From Rhodococcus sp. SMB37 (GTDB lineage Bacteria > Actinomycetota > Actinomycetes > Mycobacteriales > Mycobacteriaceae): a DNA stretch of 64,000 nt. Made by a program: the position numbers and the translations under genes. Positions 25,844 to 35,445 of this stretch are shown piece after piece. The notes beneath the pieces were generated by a model, which was not told the origin of the DNA, searched no databases, and worked only from the letters and a program-made list of their open reading frames with translations. Numbering within the stretch: the first letter of the stretch is position 1; each line of letters begins with the position of its first letter. The stretch spans positions 1 to 64,000 of the forward strand of contig NZ_SLVY01000002.1 in the NCBI RefSeq assembly GCF_004345605.1. The letters are read 5' to 3'.

Positions 25844-26254
25844 TTGAGTCTCGACACCGGTCATCACGACTGCACGGTGGATGCTCGCACTCCCGGATCG
25901 CACGAACCCGCCGGGGTCAGGCAGCCGATCCCCCACGACACACTGGTCACAGCAGGAGAACTTCTGCGCGCGCTGTCCGCGCCGATCAGGATCGCGATAG
26001 TTCTCCAGCTGCGGGAATCCTCTCGCTGCGTGCACGAGCTCGTGGGAGCGCTCGGCGTTACTCAACCGCTGATCAGCCAGCACCTGCGTGTCCTGAAGAC
26101 CGCCGGCGTCGTCCGCGGCGACAGGTCCGGACGTGAAGTCCTGTACCGGCTCGCGGATGATCATCTCGCACACATCGTCGTCGACGCTGTTGCCCATGCC
26201 CAAGAACCCATTGCCCAGGAAACCACCTTGGGAACACCTGAACAGGAAGGTTGA
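25844..26254 (+). CDS. smtB: ArsR/SmtB-family zinc-responsive repressor
   Basis: A 136-residue winged-helix repressor. The recognition helix is in VTQPLISQHLRVLKTAGVVRG. The alpha-5 metal site reads DDH, ten residues, HAQE, matching the DxHx10HxxE pattern of SmtB/CzrA-type zinc sensors. TTG at 25844 is chosen because AAGGAG lies five bases upstream; the longer frame to 25673 covers the promoter. It is co-transcribed with zur: stop and start overlap (TTGA at 26251-26254). Rv2358-Rv2359 of M. tuberculosis have the same order. Confidence 0.9.
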   Translation: MSLDTGHHDCTVDARTPGSHEPAGVRQPIPHDTLVTAGELLRALSAPIRIAIVLQLRESSRCVHELVGALGVTQPLISQHLRVLKTAGVVRGDRSGREVLYRLADDHLAHIVVDAVAHAQEPIAQETTLGTPEQEG

Positions 26255-26679
26255 CCTCCGCCTTGACCTCCGCCCGCAAGCCCCTCGTCGGGGTTCGCTC
26301 GACCAAGCAACGCAGCGCGATCATCGCTCTGCTCAACGACACGGAAGAGTTCCGGACGGCCCAGGATCTCCACGACGAACTCCGCAAGCGCGGCGACGGA
26401 ATCGGCCTGACCACCGTGTACCGCACGCTACAGTCGCTCGCCGAGGTGGGCAGCGTCGATGTACTCCGCACCGATTCCGGGGAGTCGATGTTCCGGCGAT
26501 GCTCCTCCGGGCACCACCACCATCTCGTCTGTCGCCGCTGCGGCTTCACCGTCGAGGTGGACGGACCCGAGGTCGAGCGCTGGGCACACGAGATGGCCGA
26601 CGCGAACGGATTCGTCGACGTCAGCCACACCATCGAGATCTTCGGCACATGCAAGGATTGCGCACTCGCCGAGGACTGA
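26251..26679 (+). CDS. zur: Zinc uptake regulator, Fur family
   Basis: Represses zinc acquisition genes when zinc is plentiful. The 142-residue Fur-fold protein has the winged helix with LTTVYRTLQSLAEVG. Metal-binding segments are GHHHHLVCRRCG and CKDC near the C-terminus, giving the structural CxxC pairs and regulatory His cluster. The TTG start overlaps the smtB stop (AGGAAGG directly upstream), so translation is coupled. smtB-zur coupling lets SmtB release zur expression when zinc rises, as established in mycobacteria. Confidence 0.93.
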   Translation: MTSALTSARKPLVGVRSTKQRSAIIALLNDTEEFRTAQDLHDELRKRGDGIGLTTVYRTLQSLAEVGSVDVLRTDSGESMFRRCSSGHHHHLVCRRCGFTVEVDGPEVERWAHEMADANGFVDVSHTIEIFGTCKDCALAED

Positions 26680-26683
26680 CCGG

Positions 26684-27106
26684 TTACTTCGCCTCGCCGG
26701 CAGAACCTGTCGAGGCGCCGACCGCCTCGCGAGCGCTCGCGGCACCGTCGAGCACCAACAGGAGCATCGTCGTCAGCGCGGTGTCTTCGAGACCGCTGAT
26801 GGGGAAGGAGTAGCGCAGGACGACGTCTGCCTCCGCGTCGCGTTCGATCAGATGCACCGACCCGAACTGCACGGCATCGGCGGCCGTCGCCACCCGGTCG
26901 CGCACGTCGTCGCCGAGTGGGAGGTCCCAGCCGAGGATCCCCGTGAGCGACACGACGTCGAGTCCCTCGGTGAGCGTGACCACCTGCGCCGCGAACGGGA
27001 CAGCACCGTAATCGAAGCCGAGGGCGCCGTCGCCGTTCGCCAGGGAGGTCCGCAGATCGACGAACGGCGCGAGCAGGCCCGCTATCCGCTCCACGAATGC
27101 TGTCAT
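26684..27106 (-). CDS. Conserved hypothetical protein (Rv2360c-type)
   Basis: A 140-residue soluble alpha/beta protein of unknown function. It has no catalytic motif; regularly spaced hydrophobic strands ([38 protein letters not shown]) and a YbjN/CesT-like look suggest a small binding or chaperone fold. That comparison is weak. Its ATG at 27104-27106 overlaps the uppS stop by four bases, so it is translationally coupled to the recO-uppS operon and conserved in that place. It ends four bases from zur. Confidence 0.7.
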   Translation of the reverse strand: MTAFVERIAGLLAPFVDLRTSLANGDGALGFDYGAVPFAAQVVTLTEGLDVVSLTGILGWDLPLGDDVRDRVATAADAVQFGSVHLIERDAEADVVLRYSFPISGLEDTALTTMLLLVLDGAASAREAVGASTGSAGEAK

Positions 27107-27909
27107 TTCACACCCCCGAATCGGCGGTCGCGGGAAGCGTATTCGACGCAGGCCGCCCAGAGGTCGCGTCGGTCGAAGTCGGGAAAGTTCTTGTCCTGGA
27201 ATACCATTTCGGCGTAAGCGGATTGCCACAGCAGGAAATTCGAGGTCCGCTGCTCGCCTGACGGCCGGAGGAACAGATCGACGTCGGGCATGTCGGGCTC
27301 GTCGAGATAGCGAGCCACCGTGGCCTCGGTCACCTTCTCGGGATCCAGCTCGCCGGCCGCGACGCGACGCGCGATCTCGCGGGCCGCATCGGCGATCTCG
27401 GCGCGGCCGCCGTAGTTGACGCACATGACGAGGGTCATCACGTCGTTGTCCTTGGTGAGCTCCTCGGCGATCTCGAGCTCCTTGATGACACTGCGCCACA
27501 GACGCGGGCGCCGCCCGGCCCACCTGACGCGCACCCCCATCTCGTGCATCTCGTCGCGGCGGCGACGGATCACGTCACGGTTGAATCCCATGAGGAACCG
27601 GACCTCGTCGGGGCTGCGCTTCCAGTTTTCGGTGGAGAACGCGTAGGCGGAGAGCCACTTGACGCCCACCTCGATGCTGCCGCACACGGCGTCCATCAGA
27701 ACGGCTTCACCGCGTTCGTGACCTGCAGTGCGAGGCAGCCCACGCTCCTGCGCCCAGCGACCGTTTCCGTCCATGACCAGCGCGACGTGCTGCGGAATCA
27801 GCTCGGGCTGAATGATCGGGGCACGCGCACCCGACGGATGGGGGTCTGGTGGTCGGATGGTGCGGTCAGCCGGTCGGTGCGGTTCGCGTCGTCGAATCAC
27901 GGTGTCCAT
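27103..27909 (-). CDS. uppS: Isoprenyl (decaprenyl) diphosphate synthase, cis-prenyltransferase
   Basis: Makes the polyprenyl phosphate carrier for cell-wall assembly. The 268-residue protein has the family-defining [17 protein letters not shown] (catalytic Asp near residue 47), [10 protein letters not shown], and the later [25 protein letters not shown]. Actinobacteria carry two such enzymes (short E,Z-farnesyl and long decaprenyl types). Position between recO and Rv2360c-like fits the Rv2361c long-chain enzyme. The start lies inside recO (44-base overlap); a later start is possible because the first 38 residues are a basic, Pro-rich leader. Confidence 0.93.
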   Translation of the reverse strand: MDTVIRRREPHRPADRTIRPPDPHPSGARAPIIQPELIPQHVALVMDGNGRWAQERGLPRTAGHERGEAVLMDAVCGSIEVGVKWLSAYAFSTENWKRSPDEVRFLMGFNRDVIRRRRDEMHEMGVRVRWAGRRPRLWRSVIKELEIAEELTKDNDVMTLVMCVNYGGRAEIADAAREIARRVAAGELDPEKVTEATVARYLDEPDMPDVDLFLRPSGEQRTSNFLLWQSAYAEMVFQDKNFPDFDRRDLWAACVEYASRDRRFGGVK

Positions 27910-28681
27910 CCTGCCTGACGCCGGATCCCGGGCTTCCTGCCCCGTGCGAACTGCCGCGTTCGATGAGCGGCAGCGTCCGCAGCTGACGCTCGAGGTGCCA
28001 TTGCAGATGCGCAGCGATCAGGCCGCTCGTCTGGCTGCGCACCGAGGCCGACGCAGTTTCGCTGACCTCCCAGCGGCCCCGATTGAGCGCATCCATCAGG
28101 TCGAGAACGCCCGGCGCTGGAGTTGCAGCCCCCGGCGGCCGGCACTCCACGCAGACCGCGCCGCCCGCCCCGACATGGAAGGCCGTGTGCGGGCCCGGTC
28201 GGTCGCAGCGGGCACAGTTCGTGATCGCGGGCGCCCACCCCGCGTAGAGCATGGCGCGCAGCAGGTAGGCGTCGAAAACCAGCTCGGGCGGGCGCGTCCG
28301 GTCGCTCACCGCACGCAGGGCACCGACGGTCAGCGCGTGGAGCCGGGGAGCGGGCGCGCGTTCCTCGCCCGCGAGGCGTTCGGCCGTCTCGAGGATCGCG
28401 CACGCGGTGGTGTAGCGCCCGTAGTCGTCGACGATGCCGATTGCGAACGCGTCGAGGGTCTGGACCTGGGTCACGACATCGAGGTTGCGTCCGGGGTGTA
28501 GCTGCACGTCGATATGGGCGAAGGGTTCGAGGCGCGCACCGAACTTCGAGCGGGTGCGGCGGACCCCTTTCGCGACGGCTCTGACCAGCCCGTGGCGGCG
28601 GGTGAGCAGGGTGACGATGCGGTCGGCCTCGCCCAGCTTGTGCTGGCGCACCACCACCGCGTTGTCCCTGTACAACCTCAC
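27866..28681 (-). CDS. recO: DNA repair protein RecO
   Basis: Mediates RecA loading and single-strand annealing in recombinational repair. The 271-residue protein opens with the OB-fold sequence [38 protein letters not shown]. It contains a zinc site, CARCDRPG...CVEC. The GTG at 28681 starts the conserved block; the open frame continues upstream to 29176 but only as antisense to the amidase. Its 3' end overlaps uppS by 44 bases. Length is close to mycobacterial RecO. Confidence 0.95.
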   Translation of the reverse strand: MRLYRDNAVVVRQHKLGEADRIVTLLTRRHGLVRAVAKGVRRTRSKFGARLEPFAHIDVQLHPGRNLDVVTQVQTLDAFAIGIVDDYGRYTTACAILETAERLAGEERAPAPRLHALTVGALRAVSDRTRPPELVFDAYLLRAMLYAGWAPAITNCARCDRPGPHTAFHVGAGGAVCVECRPPGAATPAPGVLDLMDALNRGRWEVSETASASVRSQTSGLIAAHLQWHLERQLRTLPLIERGSSHGAGSPGSGVRQDGHRDSTTRTAPTG

Positions 28682-28772
28682 GCATCCGAGTGTGTCATGT
28701 CGGCACGACAGCGCCCACCGTGTGGGCGGGCCGGCCGTCGGAAACCTCGACAGCCAACACTGGAACACGTTA

Positions 28773-28792
28773 TTGTTCGTTCGAACGAACAA
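28773..28792. promoter_or_regulatory. 20-base perfect palindrome before the amidase gene
   Basis: TTGTTCGTTCGAACGAACAA is a perfect 20-base palindrome, 13 bases before the amidase ATG and immediately upstream of its ribosome-binding site. It is the likely operator of the TetR-type regulator encoded at the end of the same operon. Confidence 0.7.
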
Positions 28793-28805
28793 CATTGGGG
28801 GATGT

Positions 28806-30224
28806 ATGACGACGCACGACGTACCCGCCCGGTCCGCCGGACTGACCGACACAGCTGCAGCACTCGACACGGGCACCACCACCTCGGTCGAGCTCGTCCG
28901 CGACGCACTCGACCGGATCGACGCGAGCCGATCCACGCTCAACGCCTTCCGCGTCGTGCGGCGGGAAGCGGCGCTGGCCGAGGCGGCGGAGGCCGATCGT
29001 CGCCGCGCCAGGGGCGAACATGCTCCCCTGCTCGGCGTCCCGATCGCGATCAAGGACGACACCGACATCGCCGGTGAGACCACGGTCTTCGGCTGCCCCG
29101 GCGACTTCCCTGCTCGGCAGCACGACGCCGAGGTCGTCCGCCGACTGCGCGACGCCGGCGCAGTAGTCGTCGGCAAGACCCACTCCTCCGAGGTCGGTCA
29201 GTGGCCGCTGACAGGGAACCCCACCTACGGGCACACACGGAACCCCTGGTCGCGCGACCACACACCGGGCGGGTCGTCCGGAGGAAGCGCCGCGGCGGTC
29301 GCGGCCGGACTGGTCCCCGCAGCACTCGGATCCGACGGCGCCGGTTCGGTTCGGATCCCGGCCGCGTGGACCAATCTGGTGGGAATCAAGCCGCAACGCG
29401 GTCGGATCTCGATGTGGCCCCACCCCGAGGCGTTCCACGGGCTGACCACCCACGGCCCGCTCGCCCGCACCGTCGCCGATGCTGCGCTCCTCCTCGACGC
29501 GGTGAGCGGGAACCGACCCGGCGACCTCCATCGCCGTGACCCGATGAGGGTCTCCGACGCAGTGGGACGCGACCCCGGACGACTGAGAATCGCGTTTTCC
29601 CTGAAGCTTCCGTTCACCGCCACACCGAGGCGGCTCGATCCTCAGGTACGCACCCGCACCGCCGCACTCGCCACGACACTCCGCGATCTCGGACACGAGG
29701 TAGTCCTCGCCGACCCCGATTACGGAATCATGTTCGGTCTGGATTTCCTCCCGCGATCGATGGCCGGTATCTACGACTGGGTGAGCACACTGTCCGACCC
29801 GTCACTCGTCGACCCCCGCACCCGCACCAACGCTCATACCGGAAAACTTCTGCACGGACTGCCACTTCGCGCCGCGAGAGCCGCCGAACCCCGACTCCGC
29901 CGCCGCGTCGGCCGGATCTTCGACCGGGTCGACGTCGTACTGACCCCCACCACCGCGACACCGCCCCCGCCGATCGATGCGATCGACGGCCTCGGCGGGT
30001 GGGCCACCGACAAGGTGATCACCGCCGCGTGCCCGTATGCGTGGCCGTGGAATGTGCTGGGATGGCCCGGAGTGAATGTGCCCGCCGGTTTCACCGACGA
30101 CGGATTACCCGTCGGTGCACAGCTTCTCGGACACGATGACTCCGAGCCGATGCTCGTGTCGCTTGCGGCCCAACTCGAATCGGCGCTGCTCTGGCACGAA
30201 CAGAGCCCCGCCCGGTGGTGGTAG
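28806..30224 (+). CDS. Amidase-signature family amidase
   Basis: Hydrolyses an amide to the acid and ammonia. The 472-residue protein has the complete amidase signature: Lys near residue 83 (VPIAIKDDTD), GGSSGGS at 155-161, and the nucleophile segment GSDGAGSVRIPA with Ser181. The ATG at 28806 follows GGGGGA. An amidase (amiA2) occupies this position next to recO in mycobacteria too. The stop overlaps the TetR gene, so the enzyme and its probable repressor are one operon controlled at the palindrome 28773-28792. Confidence 0.92.
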   Translation: MTTHDVPARSAGLTDTAAALDTGTTTSVELVRDALDRIDASRSTLNAFRVVRREAALAEAAEADRRRARGEHAPLLGVPIAIKDDTDIAGETTVFGCPGDFPARQHDAEVVRRLRDAGAVVVGKTHSSEVGQWPLTGNPTYGHTRNPWSRDHTPGGSSGGSAAAVAAGLVPAALGSDGAGSVRIPAAWTNLVGIKPQRGRISMWPHPEAFHGLTTHGPLARTVADAALLLDAVSGNRPGDLHRRDPMRVSDAVGRDPGRLRIAFSLKLPFTATPRRLDPQVRTRTAALATTLRDLGHEVVLADPDYGIMFGLDFLPRSMAGIYDWVSTLSDPSLVDPRTRTNAHTGKLLHGLPLRAARAAEPRLRRRVGRIFDRVDVVLTPTTATPPPPIDAIDGLGGWATDKVITAACPYAWPWNVLGWPGVNVPAGFTDDGLPVGAQLLGHDDSEPMLVSLAAQLESALLWHEQSPARWW

Positions 30225-30787
30225 TCGTGGCCACCGATGCTCGTCGCCGGATCATCGATGCAACACTTCATCTCGTCGGGACGCACGGGATCGCCGGAAT
30301 CACCAATCGACGCATCGCTTCCCTCGCCGAGGTGTCGCTGGGGTCGATCACCTACCACTTTCCGAGCCAGTCCGATCTCCTGAAGGCCGCCCTTACGACC
30401 TTCGCCGAGGAGGAGACCGAACGACTGCGTACGATCGCGGAATCGTATCGATCCCAGTCGCTTTCGGTGGCAGAAGCCGCAGTTCTCACCGGGCGGATCG
30501 CGGAGGATCTGGCGTTCACCGCCGAGCGGATCGCACCGTACGAACTGTGGATCCAGGCAGGCCGGGATCCGGACCTGCGTGCGACCGCGGACGAATGCTG
30601 GTGCGCGTACGACGCACTGACCGTGACGATCCTGCGTGCCCTCGAGCTCCCCGATGCGGAGACCTTCGGGCCGGTCCTGGTCGCGACGATCGCCGGACTG
30701 CAACTGCGACGCCTGTCGACGGGATCCGGCACGGATCTCGCCGCCGCGACGCTCCTCCTACTCAGGGGGGCGACCACGCAACCCTGA
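30215..30787 (+). CDS. TetR-family regulator, probable amidase repressor
   Basis: The helix-turn-helix is at about residues 8-55, with GIAGITNRRIASLAEVSLGSITYHFPSQSDLL, and a TetR_C-like ligand domain follows. The start is one of several GTGs (30215, 30218, 30227) overlapping the amidase stop codon, so translation is coupled. The only strong palindrome nearby is the 20-base one before the amidase, consistent with autoregulation of the pair. The inducer could be the amide substrate; that is inference. Confidence 0.85.
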   Translation: MVVVVATDARRRIIDATLHLVGTHGIAGITNRRIASLAEVSLGSITYHFPSQSDLLKAALTTFAEEETERLRTIAESYRSQSLSVAEAAVLTGRIAEDLAFTAERIAPYELWIQAGRDPDLRATADECWCAYDALTVTILRALELPDAETFGPVLVATIAGLQLRRLSTGSGTDLAAATLLLLRGATTQP

Positions 30788-30814
30788 GGTGCAGCGCGAC
30801 GCCTGCACGTTCCG

Positions 30815-31201
30815 TCAGAGTCGCACCGTGCCACTCCCCACTTCCCTACCGCCCTCCAGGACGCCGACCTCCATATCCTCCGAGTCGACCGTCACCTCGG
30901 CGGTGCACACGATCGGCACGGTCGACCTCGTCCCCGGCGCGAACGGCTCACCATGCGCTGGGCCCTTGATCGTGCAGGTGATCGCCTCCGCAGACGCGAA
31001 CGACACCTGCGGGCGATAACCGGAGAAGAACGGCCCACTACGTCCACCGACGTTGCTGGGCTTCATCGACAGATCCACGAGAATCTCTTCTCCCGGGGCG
31101 AACGTGACCGGTGCCGCAGCGAATTCGCCTTCGGACGCGCAACCGGTCGTGAGAAGCAACGACGCCGTGACAACCGCAAGGGGGACGACATACACGCGCA
31201 T
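30815..31201 (-). CDS. Small secreted lipoprotein of unknown function
   Basis: A 128-residue protein with a signal peptide ending in the lipobox LTTGCAS, so Cys near residue 21 is lipidated. The mature part is beta-rich (APGEEILVDLSMKP, ITCTIKGP, VPIVCTAEVTVDSEDMEVGVLEGG), with two Cys that may pair, suggesting a small Ig-like fold. No family is recognised. Its ribosome-binding site lies in the 3' arm of a perfect hairpin (31208-31231), hinting at translational control. It is a monocistron between the TetR gene and era. Confidence 0.75.
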   Translation of the reverse strand: MRVYVVPLAVVTASLLLTTGCASEGEFAAAPVTFAPGEEILVDLSMKPSNVGGRSGPFFSGYRPQVSFASAEAITCTIKGPAHGEPFAPGTRSTVPIVCTAEVTVDSEDMEVGVLEGGREVGSGTVRL

Positions 31202-31207
31202 TCGGAC

Positions 31208-31231
31208 CTCCGCATCGACAACGATGCGGAG
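31208..31231 (-). promoter_or_regulatory. Hairpin covering the lipoprotein ribosome-binding site
   Basis: In the mRNA sense, CTCCGCATCG pairs perfectly with CGATGCGGAG over a four-base loop. The GCGGAGG that serves as ribosome-binding site for the ATG at 31201 is in the 3' arm. Formation would block initiation. Confidence 0.5.
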
Positions 31232-31242
31232 ACCCTAGCCCG

Positions 31243-31258
31243 GTCGGACATATCCGAC
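31243..31258. promoter_or_regulatory. Palindrome GTCGGA-CATA-TCCGAC upstream of the lipoprotein
   Basis: A six-base inverted repeat with a four-base spacer lies 11 bases upstream of the hairpin, where the lipoprotein promoter should be. It is a candidate operator with unknown regulator. Confidence 0.35.
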
Positions 31259-31305
31259 ATCTATGACTTCCACTGGCGATATCGACCGAACCCGCCGGTG
31301 AAAGG

Positions 31306-32238
31306 TCAGAATCCGAGGCGGCCGAGCTGTTTGGGATCGCGCTGCCAGTCCTTCGCGACCTTCACGTGCAGATCCAGGAAGATCTTCACTCCGAGCAGCT
31401 TCTCGATCTGGGTGCGCGCTGCCGTGCCGACCTGACGCAGTCGCACGCCGCCCTTGCCGATGACGATGCCCTTCTGACTCGGGCGTTCCACGTAGAGCAA
31501 AGCATGGACATCGAGCATCTCGCCCTGCTTCTCGGTGCGCCCCTCACGCTCGCGGATCTCCTCGATAACCACGGCGAGCGAATGTGGAAGCTCGTCGCCG
31601 AGGCCTTCGAGCGCAGCTTCGCGGATGAGCTCGGCCATGAGCGTTTCCTCGGGCTCGTCGGTGAGTTCGCCGTCGGGGTAGAACGCCGGTCCCGGCTCCA
31701 TGTGAGAAGCGATCACATCGACGAGGACCTCGACCTGCTCCCCTGATGTCGCCGACACGGGGACCACGTCGGTATCGCTACCGAGCAGCTTCGACACCGC
31801 GAGCAGCTGCGCCGCGACCTGCTGCTTGCCCACCTTGTCGATCTTCGTCACGATGCCGATCAGCGGGGTCCGCGGCGCCACGGTGCGAACCTGGTCGAGA
31901 ATCCAGCGGTCGCCGGGGCCGATCTTCTCGTCGGCGGGAAAGCACATGCCGATGGCGTCGACCTCGGAGTATGTGTCGCGCACGAGGTCGTTCAGTCGCT
32001 GGCCGAGCAGAGTGCGGGGCCGGTGCAGTCCGGGCGTGTCCACGAGGATCAGCTGCGTGTGGTCACGGTGAACGATCCCGCGGATGGTGTGGCGGGTGGT
32101 CTGCGGACGCGACGACGTGATGGCGATCTTGCTGCCCACCAGCGCATTCGTCAGCGTCGACTTCCCGGTGTTGGGCCGCCCGACGAAACAGATGAATCCG
32201 GAACGGAAATCGGAGTCGCTCATTGTGTGTTCTGCCAT
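31306..32238 (-). CDS. era: GTPase Era
   Basis: Binds 16S rRNA near its 3' end and helps 30S maturation. The protein has G1 GRPNTGKST, G3 DTPGLH, G4 TKID, and a C-terminal KH domain (GKGGVRLRQVGTAARTQIEKLL). I take ATG 32238 (MAEHTMSDSDF, about 310 residues); ATG 32223 is equally possible as neither has a clear ribosome-binding site. It is the last gene of the reverse-strand series phoH, ybeY, CNNM protein, era, an arrangement conserved in actinobacteria. Confidence 0.96.
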   Translation of the reverse strand: MAEHTMSDSDFRSGFICFVGRPNTGKSTLTNALVGSKIAITSSRPQTTRHTIRGIVHRDHTQLILVDTPGLHRPRTLLGQRLNDLVRDTYSEVDAIGMCFPADEKIGPGDRWILDQVRTVAPRTPLIGIVTKIDKVGKQQVAAQLLAVSKLLGSDTDVVPVSATSGEQVEVLVDVIASHMEPGPAFYPDGELTDEPEETLMAELIREAALEGLGDELPHSLAVVIEEIREREGRTEKQGEMLDVHALLYVERPSQKGIVIGKGGVRLRQVGTAARTQIEKLLGVKIFLDLHVKVAKDWQRDPKQLGRLGF

Positions 32239-32266
32239 CTGGTGTTCGACGCTGCTACGTCCTCGT

Positions 32267-33586
32267 TCACGATGCAGAGCACGCGCCGTCCTCCTTTCGA
32301 GAGGTGGGTGAGTCTTCGGATTCCGGAACACGCCGGACGAACACGGTGTTCACGCGGACGCGGCCGCGGACGTCGGGTCCACCTTCCCCGCGCAGGACGA
32401 GTCCGTGCGTGCGTACCTGTGAGCCGGGCAGCGGAACGCGACCGAGTTCGTAGCCGAGGAGTCCGCCGACGGTGTCGACCTCGTCGTCGTCGATCTCCAT
32501 GCCGAACAGTTCGCCGAGATCCTCGACCGGCAGTCGCGCGGACACGCGGTAGGTATCGTCGCCGAGATCCTCGATATCCGGGATCTCGCCGGTGTCGTAC
32601 TCGTCGGCGATCTCGCCCACGATCTCCTCGATAACATCCTCGATCGTGACGAGGCCTGCGATGCCGCCGTATTCGTCGACGAGCACAGCCATGTGATTGC
32701 GGTCGCGCTGCATATCGGAGAGCAGATCGTCGAGTCGCTTCGAATCCGGCACGAACACCGGCGGGCGCATCACGTCGGAGACCGAGACGCTGTGCCCGCC
32801 GTCGCTCGCGTCGTAGGTCTGCTGCACCAGGTCCTTCAGATAGACGACTCCGCAGATGTCGTCGACGTTCTCGCCGATCACCGGGATGCGGGAGTGCCCG
32901 CTGCGCACGGCCAGGGACGTCGCCTGCCCTGCGGTCTTGGTGCTCTCGATCCAGACCATCTCCGGGCGGGGCACCATGATCTCGCGCGCAGTGGTGTCGC
33001 CGAAGTCGAAGACCGACTGGATCATCCGTCGCTCGTCGTCGGCCACGACTCCACGTTCCTGCGCCAGGTCGACGAGTTCACGCAGTTCGATCTCGTTGGC
33101 GAACGGCCCGTTGCGGAACCCTCGCCCGGGGGTGACGGCGTTACCCACGAGAATCAGGACCCGGCTGATCGGTCCCAGGACCACACCCAGCACGCGCAGG
33201 GGCACAGCGGCGGTGAGCGCGATCGTGTAGGCATGCTGACGGCCGAGTGTGCGGGGCCCGACGCCGATCACGACGTAGTCGATCACGACCATCACCGCGG
33301 CGCTGATGACGAGAGCCCACGTGCGGCTCAGATGATCGAGCAGCTCTCCCGCGAGCACGACCGTCGCCGTGAGCTCGCACAGGATACGAAGCAGCACGGC
33401 GAGATTGACGTACCGGGGGCGGTCTTCGAGGATGGCGAGGAGCTTGCGGGCACCTGCACGACCGTCCTTGGCGAGGTCGTCGACACGCGCAGCCGAGACC
33501 GTATTGAGCGCGGAATCGATGGCGGCGAAGAGCCCACCGACCACCACGAGCAGCACTGCGACGACGCAGGAGATCACGGTACTCAC
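32267..33586 (-). CDS. CNNM/HlyC-CorC-type membrane protein with CBS pair
   Basis: A 439-residue protein with an N-terminal DUF21/CNNM transmembrane domain (about 1-170), two CBS domains (about 195-320; [15 protein letters not shown] and [14 protein letters not shown]) and a C-terminal CorC_HlyC domain with [15 protein letters not shown]. Relatives transport or sense Mg2+ or Co2+; the older hemolysin label is not informative. It is the Rv2366c equivalent between ybeY and era. Start at 33586, 64 bases after ybeY. Confidence 0.9.
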   Translation of the reverse strand: MSTVISCVVAVLLVVVGGLFAAIDSALNTVSAARVDDLAKDGRAGARKLLAILEDRPRYVNLAVLLRILCELTATVVLAGELLDHLSRTWALVISAAVMVVIDYVVIGVGPRTLGRQHAYTIALTAAVPLRVLGVVLGPISRVLILVGNAVTPGRGFRNGPFANEIELRELVDLAQERGVVADDERRMIQSVFDFGDTTAREIMVPRPEMVWIESTKTAGQATSLAVRSGHSRIPVIGENVDDICGVVYLKDLVQQTYDASDGGHSVSVSDVMRPPVFVPDSKRLDDLLSDMQRDRNHMAVLVDEYGGIAGLVTIEDVIEEIVGEIADEYDTGEIPDIEDLGDDTYRVSARLPVEDLGELFGMEIDDDEVDTVGGLLGYELGRVPLPGSQVRTHGLVLRGEGGPDVRGRVRVNTVFVRRVPESEDSPTSRKEDGACSAS

Positions 33587-33650
33587 GCCGGACTCACTCC
33601 GGTACGGGCGCGGGTCGTGTCATACGACGGCCGACCTTCCGACGACACGG

Positions 33651-34193
33651 TCACATCTCCGGGTTGTCGACGAATCCGGCTTTCCCGAGCAGTTGCTGGT
33701 CGCGCGCGGCCAGCCGTGCGTCGCGCTCGGCAAGGCGCAGTTCCTCGTACCACTCGGCGAGCAGCTGATTCTGCAGGCCGAACATATCCTTCTCCTCCTC
33801 GGGTTCGGCGTGGTCGTAGCCGAGCAGGTGCAGCATGCCGTGCACCGTGAGAAGAGCGAGTTCGTGGTCGAGCGAGTGGCCGGCCTTCTCCGCCTGATCT
33901 GCAGCGAACGACGGACACAGCACGATGTCGCCGAGCATGGACGGTCCCGGCTCGGGTGCGTCGGGGCGACCCCCCGGCTCCAGCTCGTCCATCGGGAACG
34001 ACATCACGTCGGTCGGGCCGGGCAGATCCATCCAGCGCACGTGCAGATCGGCCATGGTGTTCGAGTCCACGAGCACCATCGACAGCTCCGCGGCGGGATG
34101 CACATCCATCCGGGCGATGACGAAACGGGCGACGTCGAGCAGCTCTTCCTCGACGACCTCCATCCCGGATTCGTTCGAGATTTCGATGCTCAT
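33651..34193 (-). CDS. ybeY: Endoribonuclease YbeY
   Basis: A zinc endonuclease for 16S rRNA maturation and ribosome quality control. The 180-residue protein carries the UPF0054 signature [11 protein letters not shown] (HxxxHxxxxxH). An N-terminal acidic helix and an [18 protein letters not shown] strand region are also typical. The ATG at 34193 begins the conserved protein; the open frame to 34442 overlaps phoH. It sits between phoH and the CNNM gene, as in most actinobacteria. Confidence 0.95.
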   Translation of the reverse strand: MSIEISNESGMEVVEEELLDVARFVIARMDVHPAAELSMVLVDSNTMADLHVRWMDLPGPTDVMSFPMDELEPGGRPDAPEPGPSMLGDIVLCPSFAADQAEKAGHSLDHELALLTVHGMLHLLGYDHAEPEEEKDMFGLQNQLLAEWYEELRLAERDARLAARDQQLLGKAGFVDNPEM

Positions 34194-34242
34194 GACAGTC
34201 GTTCCTTCTGCGCTGCTGACGGATTCGGGTCGGGCGGCATGA

Positions 34243-35346
34243 TCACCGGCGCTGCACCCGGTGTTGTGCGGCTCGTCGCTGGGCTCGATTTCCGATGCCC
34301 GCATCGCCACTTCGCTCGGCTTCGAAACGCCCGTACGCGTCGACGATGTCGGAGACCAGCCGATGACGGACCACGTCGCTGCTGTCGAGCCTCGCGAAGT
34401 GGATGTCGTCGATGTCGTCGAGGATCTCGGCAACAGCAGCAAGACCCGACCGGGCGCCGCCGGGCAGATCGACCTGAGTGATGTCGCCGGTCACGACGAT
34501 CTTCGATCCGAAGCCCAGACGGGTCAGGAACATCTTCATCTGCTCGGCAGTGGTGTTCTGCGCCTCGTCGAGGATGATGAATGCGTCATTGAGACTTCTA
34601 CCACGCATGTACGCCAGCGGCGCGACCTCGATCACCCCGGCCTGCATGAGCTTCGGGATCGCTTCGGGATCCATCATGTCGTGCAGTGCGTCGTGCAGGG
34701 GTCGCAGATACGGGTCGATCTTCTCGTGCAGGGTTCCGGGCAGGAATCCGAGGCGTTCGCCCGCCTCGACTGCGGGGCGGGTGAGGATGATGCGGGTGAC
34801 CTGCTTGGTCTGCAGCGCCTGCACCGCCTTCGCCATCGCCAGGTACGTCTTGCCGGTGCCGGCCGGACCGATGCCGAACACGATCGTGTTGGCGTCGATC
34901 GCGTCGACGTACCGCTTCTGATTGAGAGTCTTCGGCCGGATCGTCTTCCCACGTCGCGACAGGATGTCGAGGCTGAGCACCTCCGCCGGCGAATCGGACA
35001 GCCCGTTCGTGAGCATCCCCACGGTGCGGCGCACAGCGTCGGGGCCCAGTTGCTGCCCCCTGCGCACCAGCGTGACCAGTTCACCGATCACGCGCTCGGC
35101 GAGGGCGACATCTGCGGGAGAACCGCTGAGGGTGACGGTGTTGCCGCGCACGTGGATGTCGGCGGCAAGGACGGCTTCGAGTGCGATGAGATTCTCGTCG
35201 GCTGTGCCCACCAGGGGTGCTGCAGCTTCGGGCGGAAGATCCAGGCTCGATCGGACCGGGATCCGGTCTACGTCGTCGGGGTCGCGGGTGCGGTCTGGTT
35301 CACTCACGTGGACGGAACGGCCTGCTTTCGGTTCAGATACGGACAC
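34243..35346 (-). CDS. phoH: PhoH-family ATPase
   Basis: An ATP-binding protein with PhoH fold, often functionally linked to YbeY in RNA metabolism. Walker A is GPAGTGKT and Walker B is [10 protein letters not shown]. An N-terminal KH-like region precedes ([25 protein letters not shown]). The GTG at 35346 lies inside a perfect inverted repeat and lacks a ribosome-binding site, so the GTG at 35307 (354 residues) may be the true start. First gene of the phoH-ybeY-CNNM-era series. Confidence 0.93.
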   Translation of the reverse strand: MSVSEPKAGRSVHVSEPDRTRDPDDVDRIPVRSSLDLPPEAAAPLVGTADENLIALEAVLAADIHVRGNTVTLSGSPADVALAERVIGELVTLVRRGQQLGPDAVRRTVGMLTNGLSDSPAEVLSLDILSRRGKTIRPKTLNQKRYVDAIDANTIVFGIGPAGTGKTYLAMAKAVQALQTKQVTRIILTRPAVEAGERLGFLPGTLHEKIDPYLRPLHDALHDMMDPEAIPKLMQAGVIEVAPLAYMRGRSLNDAFIILDEAQNTTAEQMKMFLTRLGFGSKIVVTGDITQVDLPGGARSGLAAVAEILDDIDDIHFARLDSSDVVRHRLVSDIVDAYGRFEAERSGDAGIGNRAQRRAAQHRVQRR

Positions 35347-35363
35347 GACGGGCGTCGTGTCCG
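35340..35363. repeat. Perfect inverted repeat at the 5' end of phoH
   Basis: CGGACACGACG and CGTCGTGTCCG are perfectly complementary and separated by two bases. If transcribed it would fold over the GTG at 35346. As DNA it could be an operator for the phoH-ybeY-era series. Confidence 0.5.
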
Positions 35364-35445
35364 AAACCCAGTCTAGCGCCGTACGGTGCGCGCATTCACA
35401 GCATTGTGCTGCGGACCGCGTCCGGCCCCGTGTCGTGACCCGGAT

